Source: Megalodesulfovibrio gigas DSM 1382 = ATCC 19364 (GTDB taxonomy: Bacteria > Desulfobacterota > Desulfovibrionia > Desulfovibrionales > Desulfovibrionaceae). From it: a DNA stretch of 64,000 bases. The DNA lies in assembly GCF_000468495.1 (NCBI RefSeq), contig NC_022444.1:2476743-2540742 (forward strand), given 5' to 3'. Below, piece by piece: positions 8,914-17,421 of this stretch. Position numbers and translations under genes: made by a program. Below the pieces are notes generated by a model. That model saw only the letters and a list, made by a program, of their open reading frames with translations, did no database searches and was not told the DNA's origin. Position 1 is the first letter of the stretch. Each line of letters begins with the position of its first letter.

Positions 8914-8940
8914 TCAGACTAGTCTCAGACTAGTCTGAGA
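8914..8940. repeat. Tandem palindrome between capsid gpT and gp36
   Basis: The 11-base word CAGACTAGTCT occurs twice in direct order, and each copy contains the palindrome AGACTAGTCT, so the whole can form a hairpin or bind a dimeric protein twice. It fills the 51-base gap after the capsid gene and before gp36. A conserved RNA called Mu-gpT-DE has been described downstream of Mu-like gpT genes. The place is right, but I cannot confirm that this is the same structure. It could serve to stabilise the capsid mRNA end or to damp transcription beyond it. Confidence 0.55.
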
Positions 8941-8942
8941 TT

Positions 8943-9848
8943 TCAGCGCAGATGTCCGGACACCAAGAGCTCAAAGGCCTTGTAGAGCTCGTTGGTTTCG
9001 CCGCCGGCCAAGGTTTCCTTGTTCACCAGCACTTCCGCTGCGCCACGCAGCGAGGGCGGCACCACCAGCAGGTTGGGCGTCACGTCCAGCGGCGTGCCGG
9101 CGTCGTCCACGTATTCTTCCATGGCCTGGCGCGCGGCCTTGAGGTTCGCCGTGTTGAGCTCTTGCTTGCTGCCGTAGGCCAGCTGCCAGAACCCGAAGCC
9201 GAAAGCCCCGCGGGCTTCGACGCTGTAAAGCAGCTGCCCTTTCATGAAGGTATGGGTGTTGGTCACCGCATTGCGTTCGCCTTCGCCCTGGCCGGCCAGC
9301 TCCACCAGGTGGGGCGCTTCGCGCTCCTGAAACACCAGGGGTTTGAAGGCCACCTGGCTGGTGCACAAGAGGAACCAGGGCGTGCCGTTGCCGCCCCCGC
9401 TGTTGCTCTGCACGCCGCCCTTGTACGGGTGGGCATTGGAGAAAAAGGGCTTGGCATCGTAGCAGATGCCGTCCCACCCCTGCAGCAGCAGCGGGAAAAG
9501 GAACGCATCCGGCCACAAAGCCGCCTTGCCACCCCAGGCCGCGGCCGTATTTGCGAACATGCCGTACTTGTCATCGGCCAGCGAGTTGCGAGGCACGCCA
9601 AAGGTGCCCTCGAAGTCTTCATTGGCCAGGGTGTAGCCGTTGGCCTTGAGGTTCTTGATCTCCTTGTCGCCCACCCACCGTTGGATGCTCGGCAGCCCCG
9701 AGAGCCAGCCATAGTCTTCGGCATCGCTGGTGGAAGGCACGTGCATGGCGATGGCCGGCCACTTGGGCGCGGCCAGGGCCAGCCCGCTCTGAAAGGCCGT
9801 GTTCAGGCCGACGAAAAAGCTCGCAATGTTCTGCGCGTTCACAAGCAT
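8943..9848 (-). CDS. Mu gpT-like major capsid protein
   Basis: The 301-residue protein starts MLVNAQNIASFFVGLNTAF, the standard start of the gpT major head subunit family, and has the family's YGWLSGLPSIQRWVGDKEI block near residues 46-64 and the C-terminal LVVPPSLRGAAEVLVNKE strand. It builds the icosahedral shell (HK97-like fold). It follows the small head protein and the protease/scaffold in the usual Mu-like order. Confidence 0.95.
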   Translation of the reverse strand: MLVNAQNIASFFVGLNTAFQSGLALAAPKWPAIAMHVPSTSDAEDYGWLSGLPSIQRWVGDKEIKNLKANGYTLANEDFEGTFGVPRNSLADDKYGMFANTAAAWGGKAALWPDAFLFPLLLQGWDGICYDAKPFFSNAHPYKGGVQSNSGGGNGTPWFLLCTSQVAFKPLVFQEREAPHLVELAGQGEGERNAVTNTHTFMKGQLLYSVEARGAFGFGFWQLAYGSKQELNTANLKAARQAMEEYVDDAGTPLDVTPNLLVVPPSLRGAAEVLVNKETLAGGETNELYKAFELLVSGHLR

Positions 9849-9859
9849 ACAAATAGCTC

Positions 9860-10267
9860 CTAGCCCGCCGCCGCGGGGTCGAGGTCTTTGCGGACAAACC
9901 CGGTGTCCACCCAGGCGAAATCGTCCACCTTGAGCAGCACGCCCGCCACAATGCCGTTGACGCCAGCGGCCACCGAGACGGTTTCGGAGTCTGCCACATA
10001 GACAAACTGCCCCAGGTTCGCCGCAGTGGGCGGCGTGGCGGCGGCCTTTTCCCAGTTGAACACGCCCCGGCGCACGGTCACCCGGCCATGCCTGAGGCCA
10101 CGTTCAATGCGCCCGACCACAACGAGCCCCTCGGCGTCAGCGGCCAGGTGCAACAGGCCGGTGGCATCCACCGCGGCCATGTGGCCCACCGGAAACTCCG
10201 TGGCCGTGGGCGCGGGAAGGTATTCGAACAACTCACCCTGGATGCAATGCGTATCGCGATCCATCAT
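9860..10267 (-). CDS. Small head protein, possible capsid decoration protein
   Basis: This 135-residue protein lies between the protease/scaffold and the capsid gene, a place often filled by a small head-stabilising protein in Mu-like and other phages. The sequence is beta-rich with repeated Val/Ala/Gly strands (a GLVVVGRIERG strand, then GQFVYVADSETVSVAAGVNG), consistent with a small barrel. It starts with two Met codons in a row. No family can be named with certainty; the decoration role comes from position and size. Confidence 0.6.
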   Translation of the reverse strand: MMDRDTHCIQGELFEYLPAPTATEFPVGHMAAVDATGLLHLAADAEGLVVVGRIERGLRHGRVTVRRGVFNWEKAAATPPTAANLGQFVYVADSETVSVAAGVNGIVAGVLLKVDDFAWVDTGFVRKDLDPAAAG

Positions 10268-10270
10268 GGC

Positions 10271-11242
10271 CTAGCCCTCCTTCCCGGTCTGGCCATTCCG
10301 ACCGGTCCGTGCGCCGGCCTGGGCCTTGGTTTTTACATAGTTGGCCGGATCAAGCCCCATGGCCTTGCAGATAGCCAGGTCATTGCCGTCCAGCGTTGCC
10401 ATGGCGGGATCGCCGTTCGTCGGACCTGCGCCCTGGCCGGCCTGGCTCGCCGCCAGGGTGGCCAGCCCCTTGGGGGTAGCATTCAGCAGCGCTTCCAGGG
10501 CGTTCTTGTCCACCTTGCCCAGGGCGATGGCCGCATCGCGCTGGGCCGGCGTCAACCGGCCATCGGCACAGGCATTGGCCACCAGGGCCTCTACAGCCGA
10601 GTGCTGCTGGGCCGATGTCATTGCCGCCAGGGCGTTCATGGTGCTGGCGTTCTGCTCGGTCAGCAGGCGAACCTGGCCGGCCAAGGACTGCACCTGGACG
10701 GAGAGCTGCTCCACGGAGAGCTGCTCCAAGGATGCCGGGGCAGCCGATGCAGCGGGGCCGGGCGAAACGGGCGAAACGGGCGGACTGCCCGGCGCGACGC
10801 CAGCCGCATTCAGGGCGGGCAATTCCGCAATGTTCGGGTTGTTCACCAAAGCAACAGAGTGCAGCCGGAGGATGCGCGGCCCTTCATCCGTGGCGAAGGC
10901 CGGAGAAAGATACCGATACTCCTTGGAGGCAATGGCCGCGGACCCGGCTTCAGTCCATTCCACTTCCGCCGTGATGCCAGCATCCTCCAGCTGGAAATTG
11001 CGCAGCCAGCCGGCGGCCCGGCCACCGCTCCAACAGGTGGAGTGGTCATAGTCGATGACAATATCCACGCCTTCGGCCTGGACAATGTTCACCAGGGCCT
11101 GGGCGTCTCCGGGGGTCAGGTCCCAATACCGGCCATCGCGCCCCTTGATCTCACCCAGCGGCAGGATCAGCAGCCGGGCTCCGGACTGCACGGCATTGGC
11201 TTCCACGGCCAAGCGCACCACGCTGCGATGCATAGTCGTCAT
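10271..11242 (-). CDS. Mu gpI-like head maturation protease and scaffold
   Basis: I choose the ATG at 11242 (MTTMHRS), 11 bases beyond the holin stop and with GGAG at good spacing; an upstream in-frame extension would overlap the holin. The 323 residues have an N-terminal protease domain of Mu gpI type (a VDIVIDYDHST block and a SPAF strand with ALVNNPNI downstream), a Ser/Pro/Ala-rich linker, and a helical C-terminus around 195-300. The C-terminal part is the scaffold (Mu gpZ made from an internal start). It directs assembly and is cleaved during head maturation. Confidence 0.85.
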   Translation of the reverse strand: MTTMHRSVVRLAVEANAVQSGARLLILPLGEIKGRDGRYWDLTPGDAQALVNIVQAEGVDIVIDYDHSTCWSGGRAAGWLRNFQLEDAGITAEVEWTEAGSAAIASKEYRYLSPAFATDEGPRILRLHSVALVNNPNIAELPALNAAGVAPGSPPVSPVSPGPAASAAPASLEQLSVEQLSVQVQSLAGQVRLLTEQNASTMNALAAMTSAQQHSAVEALVANACADGRLTPAQRDAAIALGKVDKNALEALLNATPKGLATLAASQAGQGAGPTNGDPAMATLDGNDLAICKAMGLDPANYVKTKAQAGARTGRNGQTGKEG

Positions 11243-11252
11243 CTCATGCTCC

Positions 11253-11732
11253 TTAGGCACGCGGCCGGCCTGCAGGCCGCGACGCGCTTTCGGTGTTGCT
11301 GATTTCGTCCCGGTAGCATTTGAGCCTGGCCACCAGCCGTGCCGGCAGGGGCACATTCAGGCAGGCCAGGTGCTCGCAGATGGACAGACTCTCGCTGAGA
11401 GCAAGATAGACGATAATAAGATTACGGCAGGTTACCGGAAATTCCAGACCGATTCCGGCAAGAAACATGGCATCCAATACATGCCCCATGACCACGGCCA
11501 GGCCAAAGAGCACGAACTTGCCCGCGCCGTGCAGCATGCGCCGCCCGGAAAGCGTGCCGGCCGTCCAGGCCCGCCCGAAGCCCAACGCGAAATCCAGGAC
11601 CAGCAGGGTCACCAGCCCCCAGACAACGGCATCCACCGGCCCGACCAGATACGCCCCGGCCGCAGCCAGCGCGCTCTTGACGCCGCAATGGTCCGCGAGC
11701 GTCCGCCACTGTTCGATCATGTCACGCACCAT
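11253..11732 (-). CDS. Phage holin
   Basis: The 159-residue protein has at least three hydrophobic segments (about 31-51, 70-92 and 97-113) and a cytoplasmic, basic C-terminus. The segment VVWGLVTLLVLDFALGFGRA and the following Gly-Arg-Arg-Met turn match the phage_holin_4 (Cph1/toxin secretion) family. Holins open the inner membrane and let the endolysin out. It is the promoter-proximal gene of the leftward operon, more than 10 kb from the endolysin that it should serve. Such a split of holin and lysin is unusual. Confidence 0.8.
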   Translation of the reverse strand: MVRDMIEQWRTLADHCGVKSALAAAGAYLVGPVDAVVWGLVTLLVLDFALGFGRAWTAGTLSGRRMLHGAGKFVLFGLAVVMGHVLDAMFLAGIGLEFPVTCRNLIIVYLALSESLSICEHLACLNVPLPARLVARLKCYRDEISNTESASRPAGRPRA

Positions 11733-11907
11733 GCTGCACCCCTATTGCCCTCACATTGTACCGCTGGTTCAAGAGAACATTTTCACGCATTAGTGAAACA
11801 AAGCAACCTAGACGCAATGCACAGTTTGCGTTGTAATAGATCGGTACAACGCAATCCACTAAAGCGCTTTAGTGTTTCACAAGCATAAAATATGGTAAGG
11901 ATGTGCC
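11733..11907. promoter_or_regulatory. Divergent late control region with three inverted repeats
   Basis: This 175-base gap separates the leftward holin-to-lysis operon from the rightward packaging operon. It holds three dyads: TTTCAC-6-GTGAAA at 11781-11798, GCGTTGTA-9-TACAACGC at 11828-11852, and the perfect 18-base palindrome CACTAAAGCGCTTTAGTG at 11857-11874. An AT-rich TAAAATAT follows the last one, about 20 bases before the terminase start. Sites for a late activator (Mor/C type) or the repressor are plausible; the binding protein is not known. Confidence 0.6.
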
Positions 11908-12399
11908 ATGAAGGACTACAGCAAGGTGCGCAAGAAGATGCGACAAATGTACGCCGCTGGCAAGAGCATTGATGAGATTGCCGTTCTCTTCGATTTGCAG
12001 CCGGCATCAGTGCAGTATCATCGCCGTATCGATGCGCGAAACGGCGCAGACTGGGACGCCCTGCGGGTGGAATGCCGGGTGGGGGAGACGGCCACGGAAG
12101 AAGCGCATCAGCAGTTCCTGGGCACGCTCTTCGGCTGCTTTGCTGAAGAACTGCCCAAGCTGCGCGAGATTACGGACGCGGCCAAGCGCCTGGACATCCT
12201 GCGCACCTACTCCCGGACCTATTCGGAACTGATCCGGGCCGTGCGCACGGATCCCAGGATCGACGTGGGCGAAGTTGTCGCCAAAACCCTGGACCTGCTG
12301 GTGGATCAAGCCATCGAAGACGGCCGTGATGACCTGGCCCTGTGGCTGCAGGCCAGTCTGGACGCCATCCGGGACAAGGTCCGCAAGGAGTTCGCCTGA
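11908..12399 (+). CDS. Small terminase subunit (DUF1804)
   Basis: The 163-residue protein has an N-terminal helix-turn-helix (MRQMYAAGKSIDEIAVLFDL, then PASVQYHRRID) and an acidic helical body, the pattern of DUF1804 small terminases of Mu-like phages. It should recognise the phage packaging site near the prophage end and recruit the large subunit. Its stop overlaps the large terminase start as TGATG. Confidence 0.85.
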   Translation: MKDYSKVRKKMRQMYAAGKSIDEIAVLFDLQPASVQYHRRIDARNGADWDALRVECRVGETATEEAHQQFLGTLFGCFAEELPKLREITDAAKRLDILRTYSRTYSELIRAVRTDPRIDVGEVVAKTLDLLVDQAIEDGRDDLALWLQASLDAIRDKVRKEFA

Positions 12400-14000
12400 T
12401 GCCTCCCGCGCCAAAACGTCTGGACCGCAAACAGCTGGATCGCGACCTGGCCGCCCTGCGCCAGCGCCTGCAGCGCATGTCCGCCCTGGCCGAAACCGGG
12501 CGCGAGGACCGCATCCCGGCGGCCAAGGCAGACTTCCGGCTGTTCTGCCAAACCTACCTGCCGCACTATCTGGACCGGCCCTCATCATCCTTTCATCACT
12601 GGATTTTCGCCCAGGCCCCATGCTGGGGACAGGGGGCAAAGCTCTGCATCGCCGCGCCCCGCGGCTATGCCAAGACAACGTATCTGGTGCGGGCCTACTG
12701 CCTGTGGCGTCTGGCGCGAGGGGATGCGGCCTTTCCCGTGCTGCTGCAGGATTCCTCGGAACTTGCCGAGCAGTCCTTGGCCGTCATCAAGGTCGAGTTG
12801 GAAGACAATCCCCGCTTGGCTGCAGACTTCCCGGAGCTGGTGGGGGAAGGCCGGCTCTGGCGGCAGGACAAAATCATCACCGCCTCAGGCGTGCCCGTGG
12901 CCGCCCTGGGCTCCGGCAAACGCATCCGCGGCCTGAACATCAACGGCCTGCGGCCGTCCCTGGTCCTCGCGGATGACCTGGAGAACGATGAAAACGTCCT
13001 CTCCAAGACCCAGCGGGACAAGGTCGAAAGCTGGTTCGTCAAAGCCGTGCTGGAGCTGGGGTTGGCCGACGGCAGCCTGCAGGTGATTTTGGTAGGCACC
13101 ATGCTCCATGCGGATTGTCTGGTGGCGCGCATGCAGCGGCGGCCGGACTTCGAGAGCCACACCTTCAGCGCCGTGGCGCGCATGCCTGAACGCCTGGACC
13201 TTTGGGACGAATGGGGCAGGCTGCTGGCCGTGGACGCCCCGGCGGCAGCGGCCTTCTACAAGGCCCGCCAAGGGGAGATGGACGCAGGCGCGGAAGTCCT
13301 CTGGCCGGAGATGGAGCCCTTGGAGCGGCTCATGGCCAAGCGCGCCCTTGATCCGCACACCTTCCAGACCGAAAAGCAGAATCAGCCCCTTGATCCGGAC
13401 TCCCAGGTCTTCCGGACCCTCCATTTCTACGTGGAGATGCCCAACGCCTGGCGCTTGATCGTCGGGGCGGTGGACCCTGCCCAGGGCCTGATCAAGGGCG
13501 ACTTCACGGGCATCGTTATCCTGGGGCAGCGGGACGATCGCAAGGCCCTGGTGCTGGAAGCCGACGTCACCAGGCGCAATCCCATGGCCACCGTGGATCG
13601 CGTCATCGAGCTGCAGCGCAAGTGGGGCTGCGCCCAATGGGCCGTGGAAGACGTGGCCTTCCAGGCCGTCCTGCGGGACATCATTCTGGAAAAATCCCTG
13701 GAAGCCGGGGTGCCCGTGCCCGTGCTCGCGGTCAAGCCCCTCTTTGCCAAGGAAGTCCGCATCCTGTCCCTGCAAGCACCTGTGGCCGCGGGGCAAATCC
13801 TCTTCAACCCCCTGCACGGCACCCTGAACCAGCAGCTCCAGGAATTCCCCCAGGCTGCACACGACGACGGGCCAGACGCCCTGGAGCTGGCTTGGTCCCT
13901 TTTACGCCACGCCGGGCAGATCGCCTTCAAGTCTTCTGGTGGCGGCGGTGGCGGCGGCATCTTTGGCCGGCTCTTTGGCGGCAGGCAGCGCGGATTCTAA
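12399..14000 (+). CDS. Large terminase subunit (packaging ATPase and nuclease)
   Basis: The start at 12399 overlaps the small subunit stop, giving 533 residues. A Walker A-like loop AAPRGYAKTT is at 85-94 and a Walker B strand LVLADDLE at about 188-195, followed by a helix. The C-terminal nuclease begins with an Asp in the strand VGAVDPAQG near residue 350. The tail is a Gly run then a Phe-Gly-rich end. The protein pumps DNA into the head and cuts headfuls. A standard late-operon neighbour of the portal gene. Confidence 0.92.
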   Translation: MPPAPKRLDRKQLDRDLAALRQRLQRMSALAETGREDRIPAAKADFRLFCQTYLPHYLDRPSSSFHHWIFAQAPCWGQGAKLCIAAPRGYAKTTYLVRAYCLWRLARGDAAFPVLLQDSSELAEQSLAVIKVELEDNPRLAADFPELVGEGRLWRQDKIITASGVPVAALGSGKRIRGLNINGLRPSLVLADDLENDENVLSKTQRDKVESWFVKAVLELGLADGSLQVILVGTMLHADCLVARMQRRPDFESHTFSAVARMPERLDLWDEWGRLLAVDAPAAAAFYKARQGEMDAGAEVLWPEMEPLERLMAKRALDPHTFQTEKQNQPLDPDSQVFRTLHFYVEMPNAWRLIVGAVDPAQGLIKGDFTGIVILGQRDDRKALVLEADVTRRNPMATVDRVIELQRKWGCAQWAVEDVAFQAVLRDIILEKSLEAGVPVPVLAVKPLFAKEVRILSLQAPVAAGQILFNPLHGTLNQQLQEFPQAAHDDGPDALELAWSLLRHAGQIAFKSSGGGGGGGIFGRLFGGRQRGF

Positions 14001-14018
14001 CACTTCAAGGATATTGAG

Positions 14019-15698
14019 ATGCCTACGTTGTACGATCATCGCGGCGTGCCCGTCTCATCGCGGGACCTCAAGGAATCCCAGGCCGAAGCCGTCCGGCGGC
14101 GCTCCCGGCTGGGCGGCTCCGCCGGCCTGGACACCTGGACTCCCGCCCGCGGGGCCCTCACGGCCCGGCAGTTGGCCGGCCTGCTGCGGGCCGGCGGCGC
14201 CGGGGATGTGGCCGCCCAGGCCAACCTGTTTGACGAGATGGAAGAAAAGGATCCCCACATCGGCCACCTGGCCAGCATCCGCAAGCGCGCCGTCTCCGGT
14301 CGCAGCTGGCAAATGGATGCCGCGGACGATTCGCCAAAAGCCGCGGAAATAGCCGGCTTCTGTCAAACGGTCCTGGAAGCCTTGCCCCTGCGCCAGGCCT
14401 TCCGCGATGCCCTGGACGCCACGGGCAAGGGCTTCGCCGCCCTGGAGCTGTACTGGGACGTCTCCGCAGGCCAGGCCGTGCCCACGCGCCTGGAGTTCGT
14501 GGAACAGCGGCGCTTTGGCTGGCTCCGCCTTGGGAATGGGGCCTTGGAATTGGGCCTGGCCGGGGATGGCAGCCTCAGGGAACCCGAGCCCCTGTGGCCC
14601 TTCAAGTGGCTGGTGCACCGGTCCCAGGCCCGCAGCGGCGTGCCCTGGCGCGGTCCCCTGTATCGTACCCTGGCGTGGCTGTATCTCTTCCGCAACTACA
14701 ACCTCGCCGGCTGGGCGCGCTTTGTGGAAAGCTACGGCATTCCCACGCGGCTGGGTCGCTATCCTGCCGGTGCCACGGAAACGGAACAGAACACCCTGCT
14801 TGCCGCGGCCCAGGCCATCAGCAGCGAGGCCGCGGTCATCATCCCCCAGGGCATGCAGCTGGAATTGCTGGAAACCAAATTCTCTAGCGCTGCCAAGACC
14901 CCGCATGAGGGGTTCCTGGACTGGACCACCCGCAGCATTTCCATCGCCCTCATTGGCGGCACCCTGACCACAGACACGGCCTCCGGTGGTGGCGGGGCCT
15001 ATGCCCTGGGCGAGGTGCACAACCAGGTCCGCTGGGACCTTCAACGCGACGACGCCGAACAGCTCTGCGCCACCCTCAACCGCGATCTTGTCAAGCCCCT
15101 GGTGGACCTGAACTTCGGCCCGCAGCCGGCCTATCCCACCCTGGCCATTGACGTCCCGGAACCCGCGGACCTCCAGGCCCTGGCCCAGGTCATCGCCACC
15201 CTGGGCCAGGCCGGCTATGACGAGATTCCCCTGTGGTGGATTCGCCAGAAGTTCCGCATCCCCAAGGCCGAAGGCGACGAACCCACCTTGCGCAGCCTGC
15301 GCCAGGCCAGCACGCCCGCCGGCCCTGCCGCGCCGGAGGCCCCGCCCGCCCCCCAGCAGACGCGTGCAGGCGGGTTCCTGCCGTCGCAACTTGCTGCCAA
15401 CGCAGCACAATCACCAGCCGTCACCGAGGCCGAGGCCCATGCCGAGGCCACCGTGGAAGCCCTCTCCCGGCAGGTGCAGGAAGAACTGGTCGCCCCGCTC
15501 CTCGCCCGGCTCCAGGCCTGCGGCAGCTTCGAGGAAGCCTTGGCCACGGTCCAGACCGGCTTCGATCACGCCGCCACCGAGGGCTTGGGCCACCGCCTGG
15601 CCAGGGCCGGCTTTATTGCCAATCTCTACGGCCAGCTGGAGGTGCAGGACGGGCAGGCCGGGCAGGACGGGCAGCCAGATGAAGGGGAAGACGCCTGA
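14019..15698 (+). CDS. Portal protein (DUF935, Mu gp29-like)
   Basis: The 559-residue protein has the DUF935 pattern of Mu-like portals: LYDHRGVPVSSRDLK at the start, a conserved block IGHLASIRKRAVSGRSW near residues 77-93, FKWLVHRSQARSG around 195, and a C-terminal helical region with a Pro/Ala linker near 430-465. Portals form the dodecamer through which DNA enters and leaves. It starts 18 bases after the terminase stop and its last base is shared with the gpF start region. Confidence 0.93.
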   Translation: MPTLYDHRGVPVSSRDLKESQAEAVRRRSRLGGSAGLDTWTPARGALTARQLAGLLRAGGAGDVAAQANLFDEMEEKDPHIGHLASIRKRAVSGRSWQMDAADDSPKAAEIAGFCQTVLEALPLRQAFRDALDATGKGFAALELYWDVSAGQAVPTRLEFVEQRRFGWLRLGNGALELGLAGDGSLREPEPLWPFKWLVHRSQARSGVPWRGPLYRTLAWLYLFRNYNLAGWARFVESYGIPTRLGRYPAGATETEQNTLLAAAQAISSEAAVIIPQGMQLELLETKFSSAAKTPHEGFLDWTTRSISIALIGGTLTTDTASGGGGAYALGEVHNQVRWDLQRDDAEQLCATLNRDLVKPLVDLNFGPQPAYPTLAIDVPEPADLQALAQVIATLGQAGYDEIPLWWIRQKFRIPKAEGDEPTLRSLRQASTPAGPAAPEAPPAPQQTRAGGFLPSQLAANAAQSPAVTEAEAHAEATVEALSRQVQEELVAPLLARLQACGSFEEALATVQTGFDHAATEGLGHRLARAGFIANLYGQLEVQDGQAGQDGQPDEGEDA

Positions 15699-16909
15699 TG
15701 CCTGCGGAACCAATGGACATCCGCTTCGATGTCGATCCCCAGGAGGCCATCGACCACTTCGGCGGCAAGGGGCTGGCCCCGTCGGACCATTATTCAGACG
15801 TCTGGGGAGAACAGCATGCAAAGGACTTCACCGTCGCCAAGATGCTGGACCTGGATCTGCTCAAGAAGACGCAAGACTCACTGGAAGACGCCCTGCGCGA
15901 AGGCAAAACCTTCGATGACTGGCGCAAAGAGATTGAGCCCCAAATGCGCAAGGCCGGCTGGTGGGGCAAGAAGGAAATCATCGACCCCAAAACCGGCAAG
16001 AAGCGCACCGTCCAGCTGGGCAGCCCGCGCCGCCTGGAGCTGATCTTCCGGCAGAACATGCTGGACGCCTACAACGCCGGCCGCCGCCAGCGCTTGCAGG
16101 ACATGGCCGACCGCCGCCCCTGGTGGCGCTACGAAAGCGTCCTGGATGACCGCACCCGCCCGCAGCATCGCGCCTGGGACGGCATGCTCTTGCGCCATGA
16201 CCACCCCTGGTGGAAGACCCATTTTCCGCCCAACGCCTACCTCTGCCGCTGCACCGTCAGCTCCATGAGTGACGGCAAGCGCCAGCGCCGTGGCCTTGCG
16301 CCCACGCCTGATGACCAGATTCCCGGCTACGGCGAAACCCGCAAATGGACCAACCCCCGCAACGGGGAAGTCTTCGACGTCCCCTGGGGTCAGGATCCCG
16401 GCTTCGACCACATGCCCGGCGATCCCGCCCGCATGGGCGATTCCCTGGCCGCCAAGATGGCCGCCGCCCCCCAGGGGCTGGCCAAAGAGGTGGCCGAAAG
16501 CCTGCTCAAGGGCGAGGCCTTTCAGGAGTTTTACAACAACCCCGTGCCCGGCGTGGAGATGCTGGCCGGCGTGGTGCCCGAGCCCGTGCAAGAAGCCATC
16601 GGCGCCCAGGGGCCAGGGGCCTTCCTCTCCGGAGACACCCTCCAGAAGAACAAGGACCATCACCCCGAACTGGGCATGGGAGACTACGCCCGGATCCCGG
16701 AGCTGCTCTCCACTCCGGACCTGGTCATCCAGGACGGGGAACAAACCGTGGTCTGCCTCAAGAAAGACGGCGAATGGTGGCTGGCCGCCGTCAAGGCCAC
16801 CAAGACCGGCCAGCGCAACTACGTGACCAGCTTTCGCCGTACCCGCTGGGCAGACATTCAACGCCGCCTGACCAACGGCGAAGTGCTCTTGGGCGAGGTG
16901 GCGGAATGA
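15698..16909 (+). CDS. gpF-like head morphogenesis protein with a C-terminal nuclease-like domain
   Basis: Residues 1-190 are the Mu F-like head protein: a helical N-terminus, then RRLELIFRQNMLDAYNAGRR, WRYESVLDDRTRPQHRAWDG, and the metal-like PPNAYLCRCTVSSMS motif at about 180-190. Residues 300-403 are a separate domain beginning LSGDTLQKNKDHHPELG and containing an antiparallel strand set and a conserved GQRNYVTSFRRT near 371-382. It resembles the barnase/EndoU/colicin/RelE-like nuclease domains found fused to phage head proteins (PBECR group). The F domain is firm, the nuclease assignment tentative. The stop is followed at once by the hairpin array. Confidence 0.85.
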   Translation: MPAEPMDIRFDVDPQEAIDHFGGKGLAPSDHYSDVWGEQHAKDFTVAKMLDLDLLKKTQDSLEDALREGKTFDDWRKEIEPQMRKAGWWGKKEIIDPKTGKKRTVQLGSPRRLELIFRQNMLDAYNAGRRQRLQDMADRRPWWRYESVLDDRTRPQHRAWDGMLLRHDHPWWKTHFPPNAYLCRCTVSSMSDGKRQRRGLAPTPDDQIPGYGETRKWTNPRNGEVFDVPWGQDPGFDHMPGDPARMGDSLAAKMAAAPQGLAKEVAESLLKGEAFQEFYNNPVPGVEMLAGVVPEPVQEAIGAQGPGAFLSGDTLQKNKDHHPELGMGDYARIPELLSTPDLVIQDGEQTVVCLKKDGEWWLAAVKATKTGQRNYVTSFRRTRWADIQRRLTNGEVLLGEVAE

Positions 16910-16918
16910 GGCGGCATA

Positions 16919-17197
16919 AAAATGTGATATATCGGGATGATACTTCGGTGGTCATATTGACCACCGAAGTATCATGCTTGATTTGCAACACATTTCCGAC
17001 TGTTGGAAGAAAAGGTGTGACATTACAGCGAGATGCTTCCGTCGTCAATTTGGGGACGGAAGCATCTCGCTGTGATTGCTGCACATTCTCAAAGGGAAAT
17101 CAAAAAGGCACAGCATTACAGGCAGATGAAGGAGGCCCCAATATGGTGTCACCTTCATCGTGCTGCAATTGCTGCATATATCCGCCCTGCAATATGG
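16919..17197 (+). ncRNA. Three tandem 93-bp hairpin units related to the antirepressor gene
   Basis: Units begin near 16919, 17012 and 17105 at an exact spacing of 93 bases. Unit 1 has an 18-base perfect stem (16937-16954 with 16958-16975, loop TAT). Unit 2 has a 19-base perfect stem (17025-17043 with 17055-17073). Unit 3 has an 8-base stem (17125-17132 with 17152-17159). The stem sequences differ between units but change on both arms together, which is what a selected RNA fold or cruciform would show. The flanks (A-rich lead, GTGTGA, ATTACAG, and ATTGCTGCA beyond the stem) are partly conserved. The unit 2 lead CATTACAGCGAGATG and the unit 1 stem match the region around the palindrome in the antirepressor gene at 19050-19095. 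Whether it is transcribed is not known. Confidence 0.7.
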
Positions 17198-17421
17198 GGT
17201 GGGCAAGGCCATCCAGCAACGCACGTCAGGATGACTTAGATACAATATTATCAAGGGATTGTGAATGGAAGGCAAAAGAAAACGGCGCACGGCAGGGCCT
17301 CCCGCAAAACCCTGCATGGCGCTCCGCAGACCCCGAAGGATCCACGTGCTACGGCCGGGAGAATAACACCGTGTCGCGTGCGCCGCATACAGAATATGCG
17401 CCTTCCAGGGCGGGGCGTCAA

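Noticed and set aside
16791..17084. A minus-strand frame with the peptide pattern SVxxLTTE twice
   Set aside because: The palindromes read nearly the same on both strands, so the pattern is a by-product of the hairpins. No ribosome-binding site is seen.
16919..17197. A CRISPR array
   Set aside because: Only three units of 93 bases, no constant short repeat with unique spacers, and no cas genes in the window.
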